Below, piece by piece: positions 7,244 to 14,004 of a stretch of 14,004 nucleotides of DNA. How positions within the stretch are numbered: the stretch's first letter is position 1; every line of letters begins with the position of its first letter. The stretch comes from Bacillota bacterium (lineage in GTDB: Bacteria; Bacillota; Clostridia; Acetivibrionales; DSM-1351), in assembly GCA_023412635.1 (NCBI GenBank), contig JAEYNI010000316.1, positions 1 through 14,004 of the forward strand. The letters run 5' to 3'. A program made the position numbers and the translations under genes. The notes below the pieces were generated by a model. The model did not search any database and was not told the origin of the DNA. It was given only the letters and a program-made list of their open reading frames with translations.

Positions 7244-8431
7244 TTACTTTATTTCTACCAGAGATATATTTCCTCCGGTTATAACAATAGCTTCGTTATC
7301 ACCTGTCAAATACGCATCCTTAATCTCGTTTCGCGCGATGTAATGCCCAAGCTTTTCCCCTTGCAATGAATAAAGGTATATACTTCTCTGGGTCCTTAAG
7401 GCAAGCTTGTCCCCGTATTGACTTATACCGCTTATATTTTCAGGCTGATCAAAGCTGTAAACCTCTTCTCCCTTTGAGTTTAATACCACTACCCTTTGAC
7501 TGACCGCTCCGGCAGAATCACTGAATTTCCCTGCCACAATTAGATATTTACCACTGTTTGGAGCAACACAATATACGGCTTCAGCAGTTTTTCTCCAAAG
7601 CTCCTTACCCTGCTTGTCCATTAGCAGCACAAGGCTCTGGCCTATTGCCGCAGTGTTCTCTCCAAGAGACTGGAGTACCGGGAAGACATTTTCCTCAATG
7701 CCAAGAGCAGCAAAGGGCTTTTCTTCATATATGTTATTAAATTCAAATTGAGTACCGGCTTTGATACCTTTTGTAACTACCTGATTTATAAGTACATCAT
7801 CACCGTCATTTAAAGACTTTGCACTTAGAACAATATCCTCAGCGCAAAACTTTTTATATTTGTCGACACCGTTCACGTCAATCACCAGTACAGCCGATTT
7901 AAATTCCTTTGACTGGGTTATAACTGTTGTGTACCCTTCCTCGCTTACCTCGGCGTTGATAATTTGATTATCGAGCTTTCTGGTCCATAGTTGGGTTTGG
8001 TCCTTAAAGAAATATATATCTCTGCCGGAAATGTCTATGATGGCCATATACTTCTTGGAGTTTCTCAAGACCGGTCTTGATAAGGTAAGTGCTTTCTCCT
8101 GCAAAAGTTTTCCCTTTTTATCAAACCACTTTACTCCATCCCGTGACAGAATTACTATGTTTCCCCTGTAAACCTTGCAGTCTACGCTTCCATCCTGGGA
8201 GAATGAAATATCTGAAGCCGATGTGTTGATAGAATTCCGGGAATTTGTCTTAACATATTCAATTGAACCATCTATACTGAAATTTTTGAAATCATAACCG
8301 ATAGACTTGAGGTATACCGCAAACGCCATAATCAAAATGGCTATAACCAGCAAAAAGAACGTTATAACACCCGAAACTGAGTTGGACTTTTTTTTAGTTT
8401 TAAGAACTTTGATTTCTGGTTGGGAAGTCAT
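7244..8431 (-). CDS. DUF5711-type single-pass membrane protein with beta-propeller-like domain
   Basis: This 395-residue protein has a short basic cytoplasmic N-terminus with LKTKKKS (10-16), one strong transmembrane helix (about 20-42), and a large domain outside the membrane (about 75-395). That domain consists of repeated short beta-strand motifs such as VILSRDGVKWFDKKGKLL, IDISGRDIYFFKDQTQLW, LVLLMDKQGKELW and VVVLNSKGEEVYSF. These resemble blades of a PQQ/WD-like propeller. I assign it to DUF5711 from memory of this architecture in Clostridia; the molecular function is unknown. The ATG at 8431 is preceded by AGAGGTGA, a good but slightly distant ribosome site. It is the first gene of a two-gene operon with cvpA, under the promoter at 8503-8531. 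Confidence 0.75.
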   Translation of the reverse strand: MTSQPEIKVLKTKKKSNSVSGVITFFLLVIAILIMAFAVYLKSIGYDFKNFSIDGSIEYVKTNSRNSINTSASDISFSQDGSVDCKVYRGNIVILSRDGVKWFDKKGKLLQEKALTLSRPVLRNSKKYMAIIDISGRDIYFFKDQTQLWTRKLDNQIINAEVSEEGYTTVITQSKEFKSAVLVIDVNGVDKYKKFCAEDIVLSAKSLNDGDDVLINQVVTKGIKAGTQFEFNNIYEEKPFAALGIEENVFPVLQSLGENTAAIGQSLVLLMDKQGKELWRKTAEAVYCVAPNSGKYLIVAGKFSDSAGAVSQRVVVLNSKGEEVYSFDQPENISGISQYGDKLALRTQRSIYLYSLQGEKLGHYIARNEIKDAYLTGDNEAIVITGGNISLVEIK

Positions 8432-8502
8432 ACTTGCAATTTCACCTCTGGTTTTCTTTTGTATATTCCGCTATTGTATCTTTTTCCATAATAACTAGTA
8501 AC

Positions 8503-8531
8503 ATTATATCAAATAACTATTTATGAGTCTA
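8503..8531 (-). promoter_or_regulatory. Sigma-A-type promoter of the DUF5711-cvpA operon
   Basis: On the minus strand, TAGACT (8531-8526) is followed after 17 bases by a perfect TATAAT (8508-8503). Transcription would begin near 8496, leaving a leader of about 65 bases. It falls in the 166-base gap after the YkvI-like gene, where no T-tailed terminator is visible, so some read-through from upstream is also possible. Confidence 0.65.
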
Positions 8532-8597
8532 TCAAGGCGGGAGATATGCTTGATGTCTATATCCAACCAATATATTCAACGCTGTATTTCACTTTCT

Positions 8598-9695
8598 TTA
8601 GCCTGCCTTGTCTCGTATCTTTGTATTTGTCTGTAATTGGGGTTTTGAAAAACGTCCTTTAATAAAATTGAGTAGTATTATAAACAGCAGGAATAGTCCA
8701 AGGTATCCGAATATGGGATACAAGGTAGCAATGAGGCTTGAAAATCCAAGAGATGACATAGGTATTACCACTGCACAGAGTACAGCTGCAATTAGTCTAT
8801 AATTAATTTTAAGTTTGGAACTGACCCTTTCACTCAAACAATAACCGGAGGTTACTGCAGAGGTAAACATGGCTAGTATTAGAATAACACTGTAGATATT
8901 AGCCAGAAGTTTGCTGTTATTTTGTATAATTCCAAGTACAGGTATTTCAGATACTATTGAATGGGGATAAAAGAAATAGAGTGCCGAATTCAATATCAGT
9001 GCAGTAATACACAACATCCCCCCTCCAAGGATTCCTCCCCATTTGCTGACTCTGTTTGATTTAAGATAAGGCAGCATTCTGGTCATCAGAACGGTTGAAA
9101 GTATTGTATTATAGCTGACGTATAGAATGGCCGAAAATACCCAGTTGTGTGTAAACATTCTTATCTTTCCGGAAATACTGAAAACAGAGGTGTCTTTTGA
9201 AGCGAGGATATAGAAGCCTATAAAAATGATTCCCGCTATCAGCAGCGGAGATAAAAAGGTACTTATTGTAACTATTCCTTCTATATTGGTCATTATGACT
9301 ATCAGTGTTGCCAAAGCACTAATTGCGACGGAATACCTGTAATCAAGTCCTGTCAGTTCAGCAAGCACATTCCCCAAACCTGCGATCATAACACACATTA
9401 TACAGGTCATAAACAGCATCACTATGAATTCCATTATTCTCCCGAGAAAATACCCCGTCATTGGAAACAGAAACTCATCGTAGCTGCTTATTCTTTCCGA
9501 GAATACCTTGTTAAGGACTACATATCCTACAATCGAGAATAATAGACCGGCTAACAAGATACCAAAAAATCCTCCAGCATAATACATGGAAAAAAATTGA
9601 ATAATTTCCTGCCCGGATGCGAAACCCGCTCCTATTATTGTTGCCATATACAAAAACGCCACTTTTAGAATATTGCTGAATTCTCCCTTTATCAA
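8598..9695 (-). CDS. YkvI-like multi-pass membrane protein (putative transporter)
   Basis: A highly hydrophobic protein of 365 residues from the chosen start, with about ten predicted membrane helices. The first helix carries the broken-helix motif ATIIGAGFASGQE (18-30), typical of the YkvI family and of LeuT-fold transporters in general. The substrate is unknown, although a cation-coupled small-solute carrier is the usual inference. There is no ATG near the N-terminus. I chose the TTG at 9695-9693 because GGGAG (9709-9705) lies nine bases before it and the resulting N-terminus, MIKGEFSNILKVAF, has the family's length. An in-frame TTG at 9731 would add 12 residues but has no ribosome site. 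Both the ribosome site and the start lie in or at the foot of the stem-loop region 9693-9794, suggesting regulated expression. Confidence 0.8.
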   Translation of the reverse strand: MIKGEFSNILKVAFLYMATIIGAGFASGQEIIQFFSMYYAGGFFGILLAGLLFSIVGYVVLNKVFSERISSYDEFLFPMTGYFLGRIMEFIVMLFMTCIMCVMIAGLGNVLAELTGLDYRYSVAISALATLIVIMTNIEGIVTISTFLSPLLIAGIIFIGFYILASKDTSVFSISGKIRMFTHNWVFSAILYVSYNTILSTVLMTRMLPYLKSNRVSKWGGILGGGMLCITALILNSALYFFYPHSIVSEIPVLGIIQNNSKLLANIYSVILILAMFTSAVTSGYCLSERVSSKLKINYRLIAAVLCAVVIPMSSLGFSSLIATLYPIFGYLGLFLLFIILLNFIKGRFSKPQLQTNTKIRDKAG

Positions 9696-9794
9696 AAAAA
9701 GCAACTCCCAACATAGAATATTTGGAACCAATTGTTCCAGAGGATAATCCGAGGATTATTTATAATCCTTTGTATAATTCTATGAGGGAGTTGC
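9693..9794 (-). promoter_or_regulatory. Structured leader / stem-loop overlapping the YkvI-like gene start
   Basis: On the minus strand GCAACTCCC (9794-9786) pairs with GGGAGTTGC (9709-9701), and CATAGAAT (9784-9777) with ATTCTATG (9719-9712), making one long outer stem with a small internal loop. Inside are a GGATTAT/ATAATCC hairpin (9768-9753) and a TGGAAC/GTTCCA hairpin (9739-9723). T7 follows the outer stem at once (9700-9694). ATAATCC can pair instead with a second GGATTAT copy (9750-9744), so two exclusive inner folds exist. The element could be the terminator of the upstream ABC operon, a cis-regulatory RNA for the YkvI-like gene, or both, since the 3' arm contains that gene's ribosome site. 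No known riboswitch class was recognised. Confidence 0.6.
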
Positions 9795-9818
9795 CCATGA
9801 CATTACTTTTAATTTAAT

Positions 9819-9866
9819 TCGATTACCGGTCGAAATTGATTTGATTCACACCATATCGCTTACCGG
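9819..9866. repeat. Two near-identical 11-bp direct repeats
   Basis: TCGATTACCGG (9819-9829) and TCGCTTACCGG (9856-9866) differ at one base and start 37 bases apart, in the short gap after the DUF4340 gene. They could be binding sites for a regulator, or chance. Nothing else in the 80-base gap before the stem-loop is recognisable. Confidence 0.3.
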
Positions 9867-9874
9867 CCATTGGA

Positions 9875-11275
9875 TTACTTACCAGCTTCCTTATCAATCG
9901 CTGCTTTTAAAGTCTTATATGTCTCTCTTATTCCTTCCGGTTCATCAAGCTTCGATTTTAAAACTATTCTGTTTGTATATACTCCATCCTTCATTGCATA
10001 GTAGTAATGTTCATCCTTAGGTATATACTCTATTGTTACAGGCTTTGAATCAGGCTTCATGTAATACTTTATAGTCACCTCAGGAGTTCCCGAAGGGTTC
10101 AGTCCCGGTTCATACTTGTTCATGGTTATACCTATCATTGCAGAATAGAAAGCTCTGAAAAGTGAATTGTCTTTTTCATTCTTCATATTGGCATCTTTTC
10201 CGTCAACCTTGAAGGTATCCTTATCTGAGTCGCCTTTAACAGTATTTATTTCAGATACAATAGTCTTTCCGTCAATTGTGAGTTCAATCTTGTTAACATC
10301 AGCTATGTTAGGCAAGAAAACAAAGGAGCTCACAAGGTTACTGAACTTAACATCAAGAAAACTCAATGCTGATATATCGACAGTAAAGACACTTTTCCCG
10401 TCAGGATATTTAGCATATACTGTTTTACCTTTTTCAAGTTCTTTACCAAATAAAACCTTTTTAGATGTTTTATCATCAGCATACTCAATAGCAAATGCAG
10501 GCTTATCAAGACCGTACTTTGCCAGATCAGGATTTTCGTCAATGATATCCTTTACAGCCAATTGGACTACTGTAGCTGTTATCTTGGCAACTTCCGAGGT
10601 CTCGGCTTTTTCCTTAATTGGTTCTGTAATATCAACGTCCGTTTCGGATTTTATATCAAGAGCAAACTGCATCTCACCATTCTTCTCATAAGAAACCTTT
10701 TTTATAGTGGCAGCCTCAACAGGAAGGATATCCTTTACTGCAAAATAGCCCCTGCTGTAATCAAATTTACTCTGATAATACATACCTACAACATAAACCT
10801 TGTCTTCGCCCTTGTTCTTGACGTAAATTCCGTCACTGGTAGGAGTCACAGCTCCAACCTCAATTTCTTTAAAGGTTCCGTCCGATAATCCGACTTTAAG
10901 TGAAGACTTGGGCTTATCAAGACCATATTTGCTCAAATCCGCGGCCTTCTCCTCAATGATTTTGTTTGCAACCACCGCTGAGAAATCTAAAGCAGCGGCT
11001 TCAACAGTGTTATTATTTAGAGGGAATTCCATTGCAGGCTCAATGGCCCAGTTGTCCGTGTCCTTTTTTACAAGTTTGAAATTACCGCTCTCGTTATTGA
11101 ACTCAATAGAGTTAATTTTATCTCTGTCTGAAGAAATAACAAGAATTTCATCCTCTTGTGGCGGCTCTTCAGAAAAATCCTCTTTACCTGCATTTTTATT
11201 GTTCAGGTAAAAATACGCACCCGCCAGAAGGCCCAATACAACAACGAGAATTATAGCATTCCTAAATAACTTCAT
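9875..11275 (-). CDS. DUF4340-domain, membrane-anchored extracytoplasmic protein
   Basis: This 466-residue protein has a single N-terminal membrane helix (about 7-25) after a short basic start (MKLFRN), an acidic linker (31-43), and a long hydrophilic domain outside the membrane matching DUF4340. The domain contains an internal repeat: DLSKYGLDKP (113-122) and DLAKYGLDKP (250-259), each followed by a similar stretch ending in a VYV/VFTVD strand, so the protein is probably a tandem duplication of about 137 residues. The ATG at 11275 lies three bases past the GldG-like gene's stop codon, and its AGGAGG site lies inside that gene's last codons, so translation is likely coupled. DUF4340 proteins regularly follow GldA-F-G-type ABC genes and are thought to be part of that complex. 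Molecular function unknown. Confidence 0.85.
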   Translation of the reverse strand: MKLFRNAIILVVVLGLLAGAYFYLNNKNAGKEDFSEEPPQEDEILVISSDRDKINSIEFNNESGNFKLVKKDTDNWAIEPAMEFPLNNNTVEAAALDFSAVVANKIIEEKAADLSKYGLDKPKSSLKVGLSDGTFKEIEVGAVTPTSDGIYVKNKGEDKVYVVGMYYQSKFDYSRGYFAVKDILPVEAATIKKVSYEKNGEMQFALDIKSETDVDITEPIKEKAETSEVAKITATVVQLAVKDIIDENPDLAKYGLDKPAFAIEYADDKTSKKVLFGKELEKGKTVYAKYPDGKSVFTVDISALSFLDVKFSNLVSSFVFLPNIADVNKIELTIDGKTIVSEINTVKGDSDKDTFKVDGKDANMKNEKDNSLFRAFYSAMIGITMNKYEPGLNPSGTPEVTIKYYMKPDSKPVTIEYIPKDEHYYYAMKDGVYTNRIVLKSKLDEPEGIRETYKTLKAAIDKEAGK

Positions 11276-11278
11276 ATT

Positions 11279-12697
11279 TTATAAATGCCTCCTTCTTGAC
11301 CAAACAACGAAACCACATCCCATTATTAGAACAGGTAGAACCCCCACTAAAACAATTGATATTCCTTTTACCTGAGTTGCAGTTACTGTAAGGGTTTTAG
11401 CAGTAACTAATTTTGAAGAAACTGTTGTCTGATCATCCTTATCCTGCATCCAGTTCACTACTGTACTCAGGAAGTAATTTGCACCTTCGGCAAAATAGCT
11501 TGAATACTGGCTTGACAAAGCGGAATCTGTAAGGAATATTCCATTACCGAATACCAACATCTTGCTGCCTCCTGTAATTTCAGAAGCAACAGCCAGATCA
11601 AAAGGTCCTGACTGGGTTGAGCCCTGGTCTAATATGCTGGAAGCCTGAGCTTTATCTGTTGTTTTAATCAGAGAATAGGTCTTAAGCCATTCCTTGTCAT
11701 TTTTCAAGATTGAAAGACTTCTTGAATCGGGCATGAACACATAACCTTGCGAACTGTTATAGGAATTGTTTATATCATTGCTCTCGAGCTTTGCAATCAA
11801 TGAATACTCATCCTGAGGCAAATGCATTTGTTCATCAAGTTCCTTAACTTTGTCATAGTTTATACCTATATTATATGCTGAAAGCAACTCTTCAAACTTT
11901 GTAAATTTGTTTCCTGATTCAACAGAATCAAACAGGAATACAATTCTTCCCTTGCCATCTTTAAGATAAGCATTAACCTTAATCAGCTCAGCTTCAGTAA
12001 GGTCCTGTTTAGGTGATGCAAAAACAAGCAGCTTACAGTCTTCAGGAACTTTTTCAGAAGTAACCAGTGACAATGACTTTACTTCGAAATTATTATTTCC
12101 AAGAACTGCTGCAATCTGTGTTAAATTCCTGGTTATGGAGTACTCATCATGGCCTTCTACAAAATAAGCAACAGGTGTAACATCAGATGTTACAAATTTG
12201 ATTGCTCCTGTAATCAAGGGTTCAGCTCTGTACATTCTGCCATATTGGGAGTTTTCACCATACAACTCTGCCGCGCCAAGCCTTTTAACCTTGTTTCCGC
12301 TTTTTACAACAAAGTCGCCTTTAGCTATATTCTTTGTCTTGTCCTTATCAAAGGAAGCTATTGTTCCAGGATCCTTATCAGGGTCAATGTAAGTTACCTT
12401 TATTCCGAACTTTTCGTATTGCCCTAATAGATTTATCAGATCTTTATACGCATCTCCGTTTGAGATTTCTCCATCATCAAACAAACCGTATATTGTAACA
12501 TCTTTCTTTATATCCTTAAGAATAGTTTTACTATCGTCACTCAGGGAATAAAGTTTATCAGCGGTCAAATCCCACTTTATGTCACCCATACCCACAAGCA
12601 GGTTAACAATTACTGCTATAAATAATACAGCAACAATTAAGATTATTGAATTTGAACCGTATTTAAGAGATCTTTTATCCAATTTAAATTTTCCCAC
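11279..12697 (-). CDS. GldG-like ABC transporter auxiliary protein
   Basis: A 472-residue protein of the GldG / ABC_transp_aux type. It has an N-terminal membrane helix (about 17-37), the family's typical sequence WDLTADKLYSLSDDSKTILK (42-61), then an extracytoplasmic domain with Rossmann-like strands (VTIYGLFDDGE; CKLLVFASPKQDLTEAEL; GRIVFLFDS). A second helix (about 445-466) ends in a basic cytoplasmic tail, SRRRHL. In Bacteroidetes GldG works with GldA and GldF in gliding; relatives in Clostridia occur in organisms not known to glide, so the role here is probably different. The start is a GTG at 12697, with AAGGGGTGAT upstream overlapping the permease stop codon; six bases separate the genes. 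It lies between the permease and the DUF4340 gene, the standard order for this cassette. Confidence 0.88.
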   Translation of the reverse strand: MGKFKLDKRSLKYGSNSIILIVAVLFIAVIVNLLVGMGDIKWDLTADKLYSLSDDSKTILKDIKKDVTIYGLFDDGEISNGDAYKDLINLLGQYEKFGIKVTYIDPDKDPGTIASFDKDKTKNIAKGDFVVKSGNKVKRLGAAELYGENSQYGRMYRAEPLITGAIKFVTSDVTPVAYFVEGHDEYSITRNLTQIAAVLGNNNFEVKSLSLVTSEKVPEDCKLLVFASPKQDLTEAELIKVNAYLKDGKGRIVFLFDSVESGNKFTKFEELLSAYNIGINYDKVKELDEQMHLPQDEYSLIAKLESNDINNSYNSSQGYVFMPDSRSLSILKNDKEWLKTYSLIKTTDKAQASSILDQGSTQSGPFDLAVASEITGGSKMLVFGNGIFLTDSALSSQYSSYFAEGANYFLSTVVNWMQDKDDQTTVSSKLVTAKTLTVTATQVKGISIVLVGVLPVLIMGCGFVVWSRRRHL

Positions 12698-12703
12698 TTT
12701 TTA

Positions 12704-13408
12704 TCACCCCTTACTCCAGCGTCTTTTTTCTATTACTCTAATTGTCAGGAATACAAATACCGCCGAGAAACTTAAATAGTAAACTACCGGTCCCAGCGAA
12801 AGTATACCAGAGAAGAAGTCCTCTGTTCTGGAATATAACGAAAACCAGTTAAGGATCTTTGACCATATACCTCCCAGGGAAGGTGCTATACCCTGCAGCA
12901 TCCACATAACCAAAAGGCCGACTACACTAACAATTGCAGAGATTATCTGACTTTCAGTAAGTGATGATGCAAACACACCAAAAGCTATAAAGGCCGCTCC
13001 TAAAAGGATAAAGCCGACATAACCGCCAACGATTTCAGAAACCGAGGGTTCTCCAAGCACTGAAAGAATTATAGGATATATAAAAGTAATAACAGTCATA
13101 ACAAGAAATACTGCGAAAGCAGCCAAATACTTACCAACAACTATACTTGTCAACGATGTAGGTGATGTGATAAGCAATACCTCGGTGCCGCTCTTTCTTT
13201 CATCTGCAAGGGTCTTCATCGTTAATATGGGAACTATTAGTACCAATATCAGTGCCATGTAATTCAGATTGAAGTTGTACTCCGCTGTTGACGAAGCAAG
13301 GTTTATATAAAAAAGAATTGAAGAAATAAATACAAACAAGCCGATCATTACATAAGCAATCGGAGAATTAAAATAAGATTTAAATTCCTTTTTAAATATG
13401 GATAGCAT
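12704..13408 (-). CDS. ABC-2 type transporter permease (GldF-like)
   Basis: A 234-residue permease with six membrane helices (roughly 16-38, 50-65, 95-118, 126-147, 153-176 and 206-224). Between helices 2 and 3 it carries MKTLADERKSGTEVLLITSP, the ABC-2 permease motif in which the cytoplasmic E-R-x-x-G-T-x-E segment couples to the ATPase. The start MLSIFKKEFKSYFNSPIAYV is also typical of the family. It forms the membrane pore or motor with the ATPase encoded just upstream; the transported substrate cannot be inferred. The ATG at 13408 lies three bases after the ATPase stop codon, with an AAGGAGG site inside the last ATPase codons, indicating translational coupling. Confidence 0.9.
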   Translation of the reverse strand: MLSIFKKEFKSYFNSPIAYVMIGLFVFISSILFYINLASSTAEYNFNLNYMALILVLIVPILTMKTLADERKSGTEVLLITSPTSLTSIVVGKYLAAFAVFLVMTVITFIYPIILSVLGEPSVSEIVGGYVGFILLGAAFIAFGVFASSLTESQIISAIVSVVGLLVMWMLQGIAPSLGGIWSKILNWFSLYSRTEDFFSGILSLGPVVYYLSFSAVFVFLTIRVIEKRRWSKG

Positions 13409-13411
13409 AGC

Positions 13412-14004
13412 TTATATAACCTCCTTTTCCTGCGTTGTTAACTGAAGGAATATGTCTTCAAGTGTAAGGTCAAGGGATTTCAACTCTATGATTGGGTATC
13501 CCGCTTTAGCCATAGCGAAGAATAGAGGTCTTCTGATATCTATTTCCTTATCTGATTCAATAATGAATTCAGTAACATCTTTCTCTTTTTCAATATGGGG
13601 TTCGACATATTTGATGCCGTAAATCTCTTCAATAGCATTTGCAATTGAACCCTTTGGCCCTGCAATGGTAGCCGACAGCTTACTAACTGTATTCATTCCC
13701 TTGGACAGATTGTCAGGTGTATCAATTGCAGCTATTTTACCTTTATTAATAATAACTACACGTTCACAAACAGCACTTACCTCAGGCAGTATGTGAGAAC
13801 TTAGAATAATTGTATGCTGCTTGCCAAGTGCCTTTATAAGCTTACGAATTTCAATTATCTGCTTCGGGTCAAGACCGACCGTAGGTTCGTCAAGTATAAG
13901 AACCTCGGGATTTCCCAAAAGTGATTGAGCCAAGCCAACTCTCTGCTTGTAACCTTTTGAAAGATTCTTTACCAATCTTCCTCTTACATCGGTTAATTTA
14001 ACAA
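13412..14004 (-). CDS. ABC transporter ATP-binding protein (GldA-like), C-terminal part
   Basis: The gene is cut by the right edge. The frame is open to base 14004, so the TTG at 13975 is not a credible start; codons before it read VKLTDVRGR, normal ATPase sequence. What remains is the signature motif LSKGYKQR (13940-13963), Walker B VLILDEP (about 13883-13903), the D-loop GLDP, and the switch histidine in IILSSHILPEV. A C-terminal extension of about 110 residues follows, as in ABC-2 ATPases of the drug/GldA type. The Walker A motif lies outside the window. The protein powers the permease encoded immediately downstream, and it is the most upstream visible gene of the four-gene operon; the promoter is beyond the edge. 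Confidence 0.93.
   Translation of the reverse strand, partial: VKLTDVRGRLVKNLSKGYKQRVGLAQSLLGNPEVLILDEPTVGLDPKQIIEIRKLIKALGKQHTIILSSHILPEVSAVCERVVIINKGKIAAIDTPDNLSKGMNTVSKLSATIAGPKGSIANAIEEIYGIKYVEPHIEKEKDVTEFIIESDKEIDIRRPLFFAMAKAGYPIIELKSLDLTLEDIFLQLTTQEKEVI

Noticed and set aside
9701..9794. The 94-base inverted-repeat region as a miniature transposon (MITE).
   Set aside because: The flanks show no target-site duplication, the element is very short, and the T7 tail with the ribosome site fits an RNA-level role better.
10167..10691. A 174-codon plus-strand open frame opposite the DUF4340 gene.
   Set aside because: It is low-complexity Ser-rich sequence arising from the antisense of Lys/Glu-rich codons, with no ribosome site.
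13973..13975. TTG at 13975 as the start of the ATPase gene.
   Set aside because: It lies just before the ABC signature motif, and the frame continues upstream to the window edge with normal ATPase sequence, so the gene is simply cut.

Overview
The window looks like chromosomal DNA from an anaerobic, low-GC Firmicute of class Clostridia. The signs are AT-rich intergenic DNA, strong GGAGG-type ribosome binding sites, GTG/TTG starts, a DUF5711 protein, a YkvI-type membrane protein and a GldA/F/G-DUF4340 cassette. The overall flavour suggests a Ruminiclostridium-like (cellulolytic cluster III) relative, but that is an impression from gene types and not a proven assignment. No phage, plasmid, transposon, CRISPR or tRNA gene was seen.

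Layout. The left edge (1-68, minus) holds the first 22 codons of rpmG (ribosomal protein L33), with a good sigma-A-type promoter at 172-200. Between it and the next gene lies a non-coding array of degenerate 7-bp repeats (215-336). The only complete plus-strand gene follows (453-2690): a secreted WG-repeat protein with a DUF3298-like domain and a C-terminal TcaA-like domain. A bidirectional terminator (2702-2733) separates it from convergent minus-strand genes.

Everything from 2781 to the right edge is on the minus strand. In transcription order, right to left, it holds: (i) an ABC-2 transporter operon made of ATPase (cut by the right edge), permease, GldG-like auxiliary protein and DUF4340 protein, with tight spacing and ribosome sites inside upstream genes; (ii) a YkvI-like membrane transporter preceded by an elaborate stem-loop region whose 3' arm carries the gene's apparent ribosome binding site and ends in seven T; (iii) a DUF5711 beta-propeller-like membrane protein and a CvpA-family membrane protein, with their own promoter; (iv) ilvD and ilvB, two enzymes of branched-chain amino acid synthesis, with no ilvN or ilvC beside them.

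How the genes work together. IlvB makes acetolactate or acetohydroxybutyrate, and IlvD later dehydrates the dihydroxyacids to the 2-oxoacids that precede Val, Leu and Ile. The ABC cassette probably forms one envelope complex: ATPase and permease as the motor, the GldG-like and DUF4340 proteins as membrane-anchored extracytoplasmic partners. Its substrate cannot be read from sequence. DUF5711 and CvpA form a two-gene membrane operon of unknown role. I found no clear new multi-gene system. The most unusual signals are the structured leader before the YkvI-like gene and the heptamer array.
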